Assembly (NCBI RefSeq): GCF_000813745.1
Contig: NZ_JWLC01000020.1
Location: forward strand, 1-64,000
DNA length: 64,000 nt
Direction of reading: 5' to 3'
Origin: Leisingera sp. ANG-M1
GTDB lineage: Bacteria > Pseudomonadota > Alphaproteobacteria > Rhodobacterales > Rhodobacteraceae
Shown here: one piece after another, positions 47,058 to 56,344 of the stretch
Position numbering within the stretch: position 1 is the stretch's first letter
Layout: every line of letters begins with the position of its first letter
Translations under genes and position numbers: made by a program
Notes under the pieces: generated by a model
The model's input: only the letters and a program-made list of their open reading frames with translations
Database searches by the model: none
Told to the model about the DNA's origin: nothing

Positions 47058-48029
47058 TTGAAGATCGCTTTCACCGATTTTGTTCAGCCAGACCTCGATC
47101 TGGAAACCGCGCTCATCGATGAGGCCGGTTTCGAGATGGTTGTCGCTGATCCCCACTGCACCACCGAGGATGAGGTGATCGCGCTGGTGAAATCCAGCGG
47201 CGCCGACGCCATCGTGTCGCTCTACGCCCCGATCACCGAAAAGGTGTTTGCCGCCCTGCCCAACCTTCGCATCGTTTCGGTGCCGCTGGTCGGCGTCGAT
47301 GCCATCGACACCGAAGCCGCCGCCCGCCACGGCGTCTGGATCGCCCATATCCCCGACGCCTGGGTCTCTGAGGTCGGCGTGCACGCCGCCGCCATGGCGC
47401 TGTCGCTGGTGCGCCACCTGCCGTTCTACGACCGCTCGGTGCGCGAACGCCGCTGGGACTACGAGGAGCCCGGCGTGCTGCACCGCACCCATGACATGAC
47501 CTTCGGCCTGATGGGCTGCGGCCGCATCGGCCAGCAGGCGGCCCGCAGCGCTGCCCCCAGCTTTGGCAAGGTCATCGCCTATGACCCCTATATGCCCGCG
47601 GGCGCCTGCCCCGAATGGATTGAGCAGGTCGGCACCATCGAAGAGCTGTTCGAACGCGCCCATGTGGTGTCGCTGCACTCGCCGCTGACCGCGGAAACCA
47701 AGCACATCGTCAACGCGAACCTCTTGAACCGCATGCAGCGCGGCAGCTTTATCGTCAACGCCTCGCGCGGCGCGCTGATTGACCCTGCGGCGCTGCTGGC
47801 AGCGCTCGACAGCGGCCAGCTCGGCGGCGCGGGCCTGGATGTGTTTGAGGTCGAGCCGCCCAATCCGGACGACCCGCTTTTGCATCACCCCCACACCGTG
47901 GTGTCGCCGCACGCCGCCTACTACTCAGTCGAGGCCGACGAGGAAGGCCGCAGCCGCGCCATCAAGAACGTCCTCACCTATGCCGCCACCGGCACCCCCG
48001 ATCACTATGTCGTCAAGGGAGAAAAATAG
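47058..48029 (+). CDS. D-2-hydroxyacid dehydrogenase (SerA-like), TTG start
   Basis: A 323-residue dehydrogenase with coenzyme motif GLMGCGRIGQQAARSAAPSFGKVIAYDPY, catalytic Arg in VNASRGALIDPAALLAALDSGQLGGAGLDVFEVEPP and His in VVSPHAAYYS. I choose TTG at 47058 because AAGGAGA lies 8 bases upstream and the protein then begins KIAFTDF, the usual first beta strand. The ATG at 46950 would add 36 residues with no similarity to the family. It starts a six-gene rightward run. Confidence 0.82.
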   Translation: MKIAFTDFVQPDLDLETALIDEAGFEMVVADPHCTTEDEVIALVKSSGADAIVSLYAPITEKVFAALPNLRIVSVPLVGVDAIDTEAAARHGVWIAHIPDAWVSEVGVHAAAMALSLVRHLPFYDRSVRERRWDYEEPGVLHRTHDMTFGLMGCGRIGQQAARSAAPSFGKVIAYDPYMPAGACPEWIEQVGTIEELFERAHVVSLHSPLTAETKHIVNANLLNRMQRGSFIVNASRGALIDPAALLAALDSGQLGGAGLDVFEVEPPNPDDPLLHHPHTVVSPHAAYYSVEADEEGRSRAIKNVLTYAATGTPDHYVVKGEK

Positions 48030-48032
48030 GCC

Positions 48033-49655
48033 ATGCGCGACCTGACCACCGAAAATATGACCTGCGGCGAAGCACTGCTGCATCTGCTCAAGGCCTACGG
48101 GATCGACACCGCCTTTGGCATCCCCGGCTATCACACGGTCGAATTCTACCGGAACTTCGACAAAATGGGCATCCGACAGGTGACCCCGCGCCACGAACAG
48201 GGCTCGGCCTATGGCGCCTATGGCTATGCCGCCGCGACCGGCAAGCCCGGCGTCTGCTTCCTGGTCACTGGCGCCGGCGTCACCAATGGCACAACCGCAA
48301 TTGGAGAGGCATATTCCAACTCGATCCCGATGCTGGTTTTCACCACCATGAACAACATGCATGAGCTGGGCATGAACGGCGGCCGCATGCATGAGTTGCG
48401 GTCGCAAGAGGATATCCTCGGCCAGGTCTCAGCCTTCACCCACACACTGCTGGATGCCAAGAACCTGCCTGAAGTGCTGGCGCGGGCCTTCACCGTGTTC
48501 AACTCGGGCCGCCCGCGCCCGGTGTCGATCCAGATCCCGCAGGACGTGCTGGCAGGCCCGGCCGGCTTTGATATCGAGGCCTGGCCCTCAGCCCCAAAAC
48601 CCGGCCCCGATCCGGATGCAACGGCCAAAGTCACGGACATGCTGGCCGAGGCCAAATCGCCAATGATCGTGGTCGGCGGCGGCGCCATCCCGGCCTCTGC
48701 CGAAGTGCTGAAACTGGCCGAACGCCTCGACGCGCCGGTCGTCAACAGCTGCGCCGGCAAGGGTGTGATCCCCGAGGACCACCCGCTCTGCCTCGGCTTT
48801 GCCCAGGCCTTCGACCCGGTGCGTGACATGCTGCGGGACGCGGATGTGGTGCTGGCCGTCGGCACCGAATTTGCCGAGCCCGACCGTTATTTCACCGCCG
48901 ACTACCCGATCAACGGCCAGCTGATCCGCATCGACATCGACCCCGGCCAGCTGATGCATTACTCCAAACCCGCAGCCTGCCTGCTGAGCGATAGCAAATC
49001 AGCCCTCGCCGCAATCCTGGCAGGCCTGGAGAACCGCAACGGCCCCCAGGTCACCACCGCAGGCGCCGCCCGCGTGGCCGGGGCCGCAGCGCAGTTCAAC
49101 GGCGACCTCTGCAAGGAATCCCCCAAGCACAAAAAGGCTTTGGAGATCATCCACGACGTGCTGCCCGAGGACACCATCATCTCGGCCGACGCCTCGCAGA
49201 TCTGCTACACCGGCCTCTACCACTACCCGATGAAGCAGCCGAACCTGTTCCACTTCCCCAACGGCTATGCCGCCATGGGCTTTGGCATGCCGGTCGCCAT
49301 CGGCATGAAGGTCGGCGCGGGCGACCTCCCCGTGGCCTGCATCACCGGCGACGGCTCCTTCCAGATGACCATCGAGGAACTGGCCGCTGCGGTGGAGCAG
49401 AACCTGTCGATCCCCATCGTGGTCTGGTCCAACGGCGGCTACCAGGAAATCCGTGAATACATGGACAGCAAGGGCCTGCCCACCATCGGCTGCAACATCT
49501 ACAACCCCGATTTCACCAAGATCGCCGAGGCTTTCGGCGCCCGCGGCTTCCGCCCGCAAAGCAGCGATGAGCTGCGCGCGGCCCTGGAAACTGCGCTGGC
49601 GTCCGAAGGGCCCACGATCATCGAAATCGACGAAACAGACGCCTGGCTGCAGTAG
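48033..49655 (+). CDS. thiamine-diphosphate-dependent decarboxylase/acetolactate synthase-like enzyme
   Basis: A 540-residue TPP enzyme. The N-terminal domain has FGIPGYHTVEFYRN and RHEQGSAYGAYGYAAATG, with the cofactor-activating Glu present, which argues against glyoxylate carboligase. The C-terminal cofactor motif is GDGSFQMTIEELAAAVEQNLSIPIVVWSNGGYQEI. The closest flavour is 5-guanidino-2-oxopentanoate decarboxylase and acetolactate synthase large-subunit relatives. It could decarboxylate a 2-oxo acid to an aldehyde for the aldehyde dehydrogenase at 40 kb. Confidence 0.85.
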   Translation: MRDLTTENMTCGEALLHLLKAYGIDTAFGIPGYHTVEFYRNFDKMGIRQVTPRHEQGSAYGAYGYAAATGKPGVCFLVTGAGVTNGTTAIGEAYSNSIPMLVFTTMNNMHELGMNGGRMHELRSQEDILGQVSAFTHTLLDAKNLPEVLARAFTVFNSGRPRPVSIQIPQDVLAGPAGFDIEAWPSAPKPGPDPDATAKVTDMLAEAKSPMIVVGGGAIPASAEVLKLAERLDAPVVNSCAGKGVIPEDHPLCLGFAQAFDPVRDMLRDADVVLAVGTEFAEPDRYFTADYPINGQLIRIDIDPGQLMHYSKPAACLLSDSKSALAAILAGLENRNGPQVTTAGAARVAGAAAQFNGDLCKESPKHKKALEIIHDVLPEDTIISADASQICYTGLYHYPMKQPNLFHFPNGYAAMGFGMPVAIGMKVGAGDLPVACITGDGSFQMTIEELAAAVEQNLSIPIVVWSNGGYQEIREYMDSKGLPTIGCNIYNPDFTKIAEAFGARGFRPQSSDELRAALETALASEGPTIIEIDETDAWLQ

Positions 49656-49698
49656 CAGCCGGGCCCCTGCCCAGCCGGGCCTTCAGGGAGGCGCTGCC

Positions 49699-50712
49699 AT
49701 GATCACCAATGCGCAGTCATCAAACATCCATATGGACAAAAAACAGCTCAAGGCGCTGATGCGGCGCAGCGACCGGCCCGGGCTGACCTACCTGGCCGCC
49801 TGGATCGCGCTGCTGGCCATCACAGGAACGCCGGTGATACTGACCGCAGGCAGCTGGTGGTTCATCCCGGCGATCCTGGTCTACTCCGGCTGCTTTGCGG
49901 TCTCAGCCTATGCGCTCAGCCACGAATGCGCCCATGGCACCGCCTTCCGCACCCGCTGGCTGAACGAAGCTGTGTTCTGGGTGACTTCCCTCCTCTACTA
50001 CGAGGAGCCTCTGCACCGCCGCTACTCCCACGCCAGCCACCACACCCACACCTGGATCGAGGGCGAAGACAATCAGATGCCCTATGCCCCGATCCCGCTG
50101 ACCTTTGCGGGCTGGGTGGAGGAGATCCTCGGACTCGGCCTCTACTGGCACCAAACCAAAATGTTCGTGCTGCACTCGCTGGGGATCTTCTCAGAGAACG
50201 TCAAACGGGTGACCCCCGCCAGCGAACTGCCCCGGATGCAAAGCAATACCCAGATCTGCGTCGCCATTTACCTTGGCCTCGCCGCAATCAGCATGGCTGC
50301 CGGCTGGCTCTGGCCGCTCTATCTGATCGTCATCCCCCGGGTGCTGGGCGGCCCGGTTATGAACGCCTTCATCCTGATGCAGCATGTGGAGATGGCCGAA
50401 AACCAGCCCAACATCGTGCAATCGACCCGCTCGTTCCGCACCAATTGGTTCTTTCAGTTCCTCTATTTCAACATGAACCACCATATCGAGCATCACCTCT
50501 ACCCCACGGTGCCGTTCCACGCCCTGCCGGACCTCAGCGACAAACTGGGCGACCAGCTGCCGCCACCCGACCCAGGGTTCATCAGCACCCATTGGGAAGT
50601 TCTCAAAATCACTATCCGCCGCTCTTTGGGACGGAATGACCGCTCAGCCAAAATCCGCCAAGCCTTCTCCGATGACCTGACAGGAGCACAAAATGACCAA
50701 TCAGTGGCATGA
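49699..50712 (+). CDS. membrane fatty acid desaturase-like di-iron oxygenase
   Basis: A 337-residue integral membrane protein with the three His boxes of the desaturase/hydroxylase superfamily: HECAH, HASHH and NHHIEHH, separated by hydrophobic helices (about residues 30-70 and 180-225). ATG at 49699 follows AGGGAGG. It overlaps the Rieske ferredoxin gene by 20 bases, so the ferredoxin is probably its electron donor. In a catabolic operon it may hydroxylate or demethylate a small substrate rather than desaturate lipids; this is inference. Confidence 0.85.
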   Translation: MITNAQSSNIHMDKKQLKALMRRSDRPGLTYLAAWIALLAITGTPVILTAGSWWFIPAILVYSGCFAVSAYALSHECAHGTAFRTRWLNEAVFWVTSLLYYEEPLHRRYSHASHHTHTWIEGEDNQMPYAPIPLTFAGWVEEILGLGLYWHQTKMFVLHSLGIFSENVKRVTPASELPRMQSNTQICVAIYLGLAAISMAAGWLWPLYLIVIPRVLGGPVMNAFILMQHVEMAENQPNIVQSTRSFRTNWFFQFLYFNMNHHIEHHLYPTVPFHALPDLSDKLGDQLPPPDPGFISTHWEVLKITIRRSLGRNDRSAKIRQAFSDDLTGAQNDQSVA

Positions 50713-51004
50713 CGCCTGCGCAACCGATGATGTGGACGACGAAGACCTCATCACCATGAAACTCGCAGGCCAAACGGTGGCGATCTACAACACCCCCGAA
50801 GGCTTCTTTGCCACTGCCGGCATGTGCACCCACGAGGACGAGTCGCTCGACGGCGGGCTGGTGATGGACGGGGTGATCGAATGCCCGCTGCACCAGGGCC
50901 GCTTCTGCGTCCGCACCGGCAAGGCCCTCAGCGCCCCGGTGGTGGAAAACCTCAAGACGTATGAGCTGCAGGTCCGCGACGGCCGCGTCTGGGTCAAGGT
51001 TTGA
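50693..51004 (+). CDS. Rieske-type ferredoxin
   Basis: A 103-residue soluble 2Fe-2S ferredoxin. Ligands are in MCTHEDESL (Cys-x-His) and ECPLHQGRFC (Cys-x2-His). It starts inside the end of the desaturase-like gene, so synthesis is coupled. It may serve that enzyme, the Rieske oxygenase at 42.6 kb, or both. No reductase gene was found nearby. Confidence 0.9.
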   Translation: MTNQWHDACATDDVDDEDLITMKLAGQTVAIYNTPEGFFATAGMCTHEDESLDGGLVMDGVIECPLHQGRFCVRTGKALSAPVVENLKTYELQVRDGRVWVKV

Positions 51005-51008
51005 CACC

Positions 51009-52274
51009 ATGCGCTATGCGGACATGACCCTGGCCCAGGCCGCCCGCACCACCCCGGTGGCGGAGCTGACCGACACGCTGGAAATGATCGACCTGGCGAA
51101 GATGCGCGCCTACCGCCTGAACCGCCTGCGCGCCGAGATGAAACGCCAGGATGTAGGCGGCTGCGTACTGACCTCGGTCTACTCCATCCGCTACGCCACC
51201 GGCATGCGCGATGCGGGCATCATGCAAAGCCACATCCCACTCAGCTACCTGTTTGTGCCTGCCGAAGGCCCCACCGTCTATTTCGACGGCGAAACCGGCA
51301 AGCAAATCGCACAAGGGCTGGAAACCATCGACGAGCTAGGCGACGAGGCGTTCCAGATCTCCTACATGTTTGCAGGCCAGCGCATGGATGAGATGATCGA
51401 GCGCTGGGTCAACCAGATCGCCGCCCTGATGCAGCGCCACGGCGGCGGCAGCACCCGGCTTGGCGTCGAAAGCCCGGTGCCGCAGGTCGCCGCGCTGTTT
51501 GCAAACAAAGGCCTGGAAGTGGTCCACGCCCACAAGGTCATCGAACCGGCCCGCGCCATCAAATCGGTCGAGGAAATCCTCTGCATGAACTACGCCATTG
51601 CGGTGGCCGAGGACGGCATGTGGCGGATGCGCGAGGCCCTGCGCCCCGGCATGACCGAAATCGAGCTCTGGTCGCACCTGTGGAAAGCCAATGTCGAAGC
51701 CGGCGGCGACTGGATCGAAGGCCGCCTGCTGGCGGCGGGCGACCGCACCAACCCCTGGCTGCAGGAGGCCTCGGGCCGGATCATCCGCCCCGGCGAGCTG
51801 GTGGCCTTTGACACCGACATGGTCGGCCCCTTCGGCTATTCGGCGGATGTCTCGCGCACCTATTTCTGCGGCTCCGGCCGCCCCACCGCCTATCAGCGCG
51901 AGCTCTACAGCCGCGCCTATGAGGAAATTCAGCATAATCTCGAACTGATGAAGCCCGGCATGTCCTTCCGCGAGGTGACCGACCGCGGCTTCAAGCAGCC
52001 GGAACAGTTCCTCGACCAGCACTATGCGGTGATGGCCCATGGCATCGGCATGTCCGACGAATGGCCCTGCATCTACTACCCGCAGGACGAAGGCCTGATC
52101 TACGACGGCGAGCTGCAGCCCGGCATGGCCATGTGCGTCGAAAGCTACGTTGGCGAGGTTGGCGGCAGCGAAGGCGTGAAGCTTGAGGAACAGGTGCTGA
52201 TCACCGAAGACGGCTGCGAACTGCTGTCAAAATTCCCCTTCGAGGACAACCTCTTGGACCAGTCCCGCGCCTGA
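51009..52274 (+). CDS. M24-family enzyme related to DMSP lyase DddP
   Basis: A 421-residue pita-bread-fold protein. Segments GGDWIEGRLLAAGDRTNPW, FDTDMVGPFGYSADVSRTY and MAHGIGMSDEWP align with DddP. All six metal ligands known for DddP have counterparts: Asp268, Asp270, Asp280, His344, Glu378 and Glu393. The proposed catalytic Tyr and Asp of DddP correspond to Tyr339 and Asp350. The N-terminal 30 residues differ. It may be a DddP paralogue that cleaves another sulfonium or betaine substrate, or a true DMSP lyase. The ATG at 51009 is 4 bases after the ferredoxin stop. Confidence 0.8.
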   Translation: MRYADMTLAQAARTTPVAELTDTLEMIDLAKMRAYRLNRLRAEMKRQDVGGCVLTSVYSIRYATGMRDAGIMQSHIPLSYLFVPAEGPTVYFDGETGKQIAQGLETIDELGDEAFQISYMFAGQRMDEMIERWVNQIAALMQRHGGGSTRLGVESPVPQVAALFANKGLEVVHAHKVIEPARAIKSVEEILCMNYAIAVAEDGMWRMREALRPGMTEIELWSHLWKANVEAGGDWIEGRLLAAGDRTNPWLQEASGRIIRPGELVAFDTDMVGPFGYSADVSRTYFCGSGRPTAYQRELYSRAYEEIQHNLELMKPGMSFREVTDRGFKQPEQFLDQHYAVMAHGIGMSDEWPCIYYPQDEGLIYDGELQPGMAMCVESYVGEVGGSEGVKLEEQVLITEDGCELLSKFPFEDNLLDQSRA

Positions 52275-52301
52275 CCGGCCGCTGCAACGACAGGAAAGAC
52301 A

Positions 52302-53126
52302 ATGCGCAATATCTACACATTCAACGGCACCCCGGCCCAACGGAATTTCACCGTTGCCGACCTCCGCGCCCGCAAAGGCGCCAAGGACAAACTGACCATG
52401 GTGAACCCCTCCAGCCCCGAAGAAGCGCAAGCCGCCGCCGAGGCCGGGATCGACCTGTTCACCCTGTGGGACGAGCAGGTGGAAATGGTCCGCAAGACCG
52501 CCCCCACCACCTTTGCAGGCTCCGGCATGGCGTGGGAGGGGCACGTCACCGACGACGACATCCTGCGCGCTGCCATCGGCTCAATGGAGCGCGGTGCGGA
52601 TTTCTTCTACACTAACCGCAGTTATGACGCGATCGAGCTGCTTGCCAAGAACGGCATCCCGGTGCAGGCGCATATGGGGCTGATCCCGCGGCTGTCCACC
52701 TGGGTCGGCGGCCTGCGCGCCATCGGCAAAACCGCCGAAGAAGCCATGGAACTGCACCGGACCTTCAAACGGCTGGAAGATGCGGGGTGTTTTGCCGTCG
52801 AAATCGAATGCGTTGCCGAAGAGGCCCTTCTGGCGCTGAATGACAAAACCAGCATCGTCACCTGCTCGCTCGGCTCGGGCTATGCCGGCGACATCATCTT
52901 CCTGTTCCTGCACGACATCTGCGGCGAGGCGCCGAACAACCCCAAACATGCCCGCGCCTTTGGCGACGTCGGGCGGCTGCACCGGCAGATCCATCGCGAA
53001 CGCGTCGAAGCCATGGGCAGGTTCCGCAAGGCTGTAGACGAAGGATCCTTCCCCGGCCCGAAGGAAACCGTGCACATGCCCCCCGAAGAGGCCGCCAAAC
53101 TGCACGAAGCGCTCGACAAGCTCTGA
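52302..53126 (+). CDS. PanB/PEP mutase-superfamily enzyme
   Basis: A 274-residue TIM-barrel enzyme like 3-methyl-2-oxobutanoate hydroxymethyltransferase: LTMVNPSSPEEAQAAAEAGIDLFTLWD, PVQAHMGLIPRLSTWVGGLRAIGKTAEEA and FAVEIECVAEEALLALN with the likely catalytic Glu. PanB uses methylene-tetrahydrofolate to transfer a one-carbon unit. In a demethylating pathway such an enzyme could handle C1 units or run a retro-aldol reaction, which is inference. It has AGGAAAG upstream and ends the operon. Confidence 0.75.
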   Translation: MRNIYTFNGTPAQRNFTVADLRARKGAKDKLTMVNPSSPEEAQAAAEAGIDLFTLWDEQVEMVRKTAPTTFAGSGMAWEGHVTDDDILRAAIGSMERGADFFYTNRSYDAIELLAKNGIPVQAHMGLIPRLSTWVGGLRAIGKTAEEAMELHRTFKRLEDAGCFAVEIECVAEEALLALNDKTSIVTCSLGSGYAGDIIFLFLHDICGEAPNNPKHARAFGDVGRLHRQIHRERVEAMGRFRKAVDEGSFPGPKETVHMPPEEAAKLHEALDKL

Positions 53127-53219
53127 GCCCCCCGCTGCCCCATGCCCGGGCCTCTGGCACGCCCGGACAACCCCCAGGAGCGCCCTCAGGGCGGGCAAAA
53201 GGCCCGGTGACGGCCCAAC

Positions 53220-53573
53220 CTAGCCCGCAGGCTCCGCAGCAATCTCCGCCGCACCCCAGGCCTCCAGCGCGTCGATTACCGGCTTCAGGCTGTGCCCCTT
53301 GGCGGTCAGCGAATACTCCACATGCGGCGGCACCACGTCATGCACCTCCCGGTGCACCAGCCCTTCTTCCACCATCGCCTTCAACTGCGCCGTCAGCAAC
53401 CGCTGCGAGATCCCGTTCAGGTCCCGTTTCAGCGCGTTGAACCGGCGCGGCTGCACCATCAACTCATGCAGGATCAGCAGCGTCCACTTGCCGCTGATCA
53501 CACTCAGCGTGCGCCGCACCGGACAGGTCAGATGGCCCTCTGGAAATCTCGTTTTGCCGTCCTGCATCGTCAT
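53220..53573 (-). CDS. HxlR-family transcriptional regulator
   Basis: A winged-helix protein of about 117 residues. CPVRRTLSVISGKWTLLILHEL with its N-terminal Cys and RRFNALKRDLNGISQRLLTAQLKAMVEEGLV are the family hallmarks. HxlR proteins often sense electrophiles or quinones through that Cys. The start could be 53585, 53573 or 53567. It is divergent from the SnoaL-like gene at 53691, which is a probable target. Confidence 0.85.
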   Translation of the reverse strand: MTMQDGKTRFPEGHLTCPVRRTLSVISGKWTLLILHELMVQPRRFNALKRDLNGISQRLLTAQLKAMVEEGLVHREVHDVVPPHVEYSLTAKGHSLKPVIDALEAWGAAEIAAEPAG

Positions 53574-53588
53574 CCGCCCCCCCATCGT

Positions 53589-53630
53589 CAGTACCCTTTT
53601 GTGCTCTACTGGCTAAAATAGTGCGTACTG
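53589..53630. promoter_or_regulatory. candidate HxlR operator
   Basis: CAGTAC (53589-53594) and GTACTG (53625-53630) form a 6-bp inverted repeat across the intergenic region between the divergent HxlR and SnoaL-like genes. GTAC half-sites are common in HxlR-family operators. Confidence 0.4.
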
Positions 53631-53690
53631 GACTGATTGTTCCTGCTGTCTATGTAGCAGCCATCGCTTCGAACAGAAAGGATGCGAAAC

Positions 53691-54173
53691 ATGAAACCCC
53701 TGACAACCCTGCTTGCCTCCGGAGCACTGATGATGACTGCAGCAACCGCCGCCCTGGCCAATGACGCGGTGCAAACCATCCGCGAATTCTATGCAGTTGC
53801 GGACGCGCGTCCGATGGATGCCAAAGCCGTGCGCAGCTATTTTGCCGATGCCTTCATTGATCACGACGGCCACCACAACGGCAGCCACGCTGATGCGGTC
53901 GCAGGCGTCTACGGCGCGCTGGCGGATGGCGCTCCGGATTCACGGCATGACTTGGCGATGGTGCTGCCATCGGGCGAGGACAAGGCCATCGTCTACTGGC
54001 GCTACAAGGGCACCAATACCAACAACCTGTTCGGCATGCCCTCCACGGATCCGGCCCGTGCCTTTGACATTGCCGGCATCGAAATCTTCACCGTCCAGGA
54101 CGGCAAGATCACCGAGATGCGGCATGTGGAAGAAATCGCCAAACTGGTCGAAACACTGACCGGCGAGCAATAG
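53691..54173 (+). CDS. exported SnoaL/NTF2-like protein
   Basis: A 160-residue protein with a signal peptide (LLASGALMMTAATAALAN) and a SnoaL-like domain: QTIREFYAVADA, SYFADAFIDHDGHHNGSHADAVAGV and GIEIFTVQDGKITEMRHVEEI. The ATG at 53691 has AGAAAGGA at a good distance; an ATG at 53682 overlaps that site. Such proteins are often isomerases, cyclases or dehydratases, or have no known activity. It probably responds to the adjacent HxlR regulator. Confidence 0.78.
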   Translation: MKPLTTLLASGALMMTAATAALANDAVQTIREFYAVADARPMDAKAVRSYFADAFIDHDGHHNGSHADAVAGVYGALADGAPDSRHDLAMVLPSGEDKAIVYWRYKGTNTNNLFGMPSTDPARAFDIAGIEIFTVQDGKITEMRHVEEIAKLVETLTGEQ

Positions 54174-54186
54174 GCCTTCCAAGGCA

Positions 54187-54215
54187 AGCCCCCTGGGATT
54201 GCACCTCAGGGGGCT
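54187..54215. terminator. bidirectional hairpin terminator
   Basis: AGCCCCCTG and CAGGGGGCT form a perfect 9-bp stem around 11 bases, between the converging SnoaL-like and ferredoxin genes. Only short T or A runs flank it. Confidence 0.65.
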
Positions 54216-54226
54216 AAGGTTTCAGG

Positions 54227-54989
<763 letters not shown>

Positions 54990-55243
54990 TTACCGGTGCG
55001 CGCCGAGCGGCATTTGGCCAGAGGTTTGCGGATATAGTCACCCACCCTCTTATTTGTTACTGTTTTCCAACATATGTCACAACATTTTTTGCGATTTCCG
55101 TTACAAAATACCGATCTCGTTACGAATACAGAACTTTATTGCATCACCCCTTCCCTTTAGGAGAACCCTGCGCACACCCTCCCTCTTGATCTAGTACGAC
55201 ATCGCACAATATAAATTCGATATCGTATCAAATGGAGTCAGCT
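54990..55243. promoter_or_regulatory. AT-rich intergenic region with palindromic operator candidate
   Basis: About 250 AT-rich bases between divergent genes. TACGACATCG (55195-55204) and CGATATCGTA (55218-55227) are inverted repeats with one mismatch and 13 bases between. This is just before the nitroreductase-MarR operon and is the expected position for a MarR autoregulatory site. Confidence 0.5.
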
Positions 55244-56344
55244 ATGACATTGCCGCGAAGAAAGATGATAGCTCTCACTGGCGGCGGCGTGGTTCTTGCC
55301 GCTGCAGCTGCGGCTGGCGGTTTCGTTGCCACCCGCAGCCCGGACACGGCGCTGGCGCCCTGGCAAACCGCCGGGCGCTATGATGATCCCCGGCTGGCGG
55401 CGCTCAGCTGGGCCATCCTCGCGCCCAACCCGCACAACCGCCAGCCCTGGATGGCGCAGCTGCGCGGCAGCGACGAACTGCTGATTTGGCGCGACGGCTC
55501 CCTGAACCTGCCGGAAACCGACCCTTTTGACCGCCAGCTTACCATTGGCATGGGCTGCTTTCTGGAAGTCTTCCGCCAGGCCGCCGCCCAGTTGGGTTTC
55601 GCTGCGAAACCTGTCCTATTTCCTGATGGCGGGGACGGCCCGGTGGCCCGCATCCGGCTTGAGCCCGGCGGACGGCCGGACCCGCTGTTCGCCCAGGTTC
55701 CGGCCCGCCGCACCAACCGCAACGCCTATGAAGACCGCCTGCCTCCATTGGATGCCCTGCGCCCCCTCGCCTCGGCGGTGATCACCGAAGCCAGCAAAGT
55801 CGCTGCCCTGCGCACGCTGACCTGGGAGGCGATGCGGATCGAGATGGCCACGCCCCGCACCCACCTGGAGAGCGTCCGAATGATGCGTTTCGGCAAGCGC
55901 GAGATCGAAGCCAGCCCGGACGGTATTGCCCTCCGGGGCCCGGTGCTCGAAGCACTGATGGCTGCCGGGCTGCTGACCCGCAAAGGCCAGGCCGATCCCG
56001 CCAGCGGTGAATACGCCCAGGCGCTCGCCATGCTGAAATCCGCCATGCTGGCCACCCCGGCCTATGCGGTGATCACCACCCGGGGCAACAGCCGCAGGGA
56101 TCAGATCGAAGCCGGCCGCCGCTGGGTCCGGCTGCACCTGGCGGCAACCGGCCAAGGGCTGGCAATGCAGCCGGTCAGCCAGGCGCTGCAGGAATACCCG
56201 GAACAGGCGGATCTTTATGCCAAAGCCCGCAAGCTGCTGGCCTCCCCGGGCGAAACCGTGCAAATGCTGGGACGTGTGGGCTATGCCCCGCGTGCAGCCC
56301 CCAGCCCGCGCTGGCCTTTGGAGACCCGCCTGATTGATGCCTGA
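55244..56344 (+). CDS. Tat-exported nitroreductase-like (Acg family) protein
   Basis: A 366-residue protein. LPRRKMIALTGGGVVLAAAAAAGGF is a twin-arginine signal. The rest resembles Acg-type nitroreductase-fold proteins: AILAPNPHNRQPW (FMN-contact motif) near residue 60, then PARRTNRNAYEDRL, and HLAATGQGLAMQPVSQALQEYPE near the C-terminus. ATG at 55244 is preferred since GGAG lies 6 bases upstream, overlapping the earlier ATG at 55232. It overlaps the MarR gene. One of the four parS-like palindromes (55596-55610) lies inside it. Confidence 0.8.
   Translation: MTLPRRKMIALTGGGVVLAAAAAAGGFVATRSPDTALAPWQTAGRYDDPRLAALSWAILAPNPHNRQPWMAQLRGSDELLIWRDGSLNLPETDPFDRQLTIGMGCFLEVFRQAAAQLGFAAKPVLFPDGGDGPVARIRLEPGGRPDPLFAQVPARRTNRNAYEDRLPPLDALRPLASAVITEASKVAALRTLTWEAMRIEMATPRTHLESVRMMRFGKREIEASPDGIALRGPVLEALMAAGLLTRKGQADPASGEYAQALAMLKSAMLATPAYAVITTRGNSRRDQIEAGRRWVRLHLAATGQGLAMQPVSQALQEYPEQADLYAKARKLLASPGETVQMLGRVGYAPRAAPSPRWPLETRLIDA
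55596..55610. promoter_or_regulatory. parS-like palindrome, site 1
   Basis: GTTTCGCTGCGAAAC, a 15-bp palindrome, inside the nitroreductase-like coding region. It is one of four copies in 3.2 kb around parAB. Confidence 0.65.

Noticed and set aside
48033-49655. TPP enzyme as glyoxylate carboligase
   Set aside because: The cofactor-activating Glu is present (RHEQGS), whereas glyoxylate carboligase has Val at that position.
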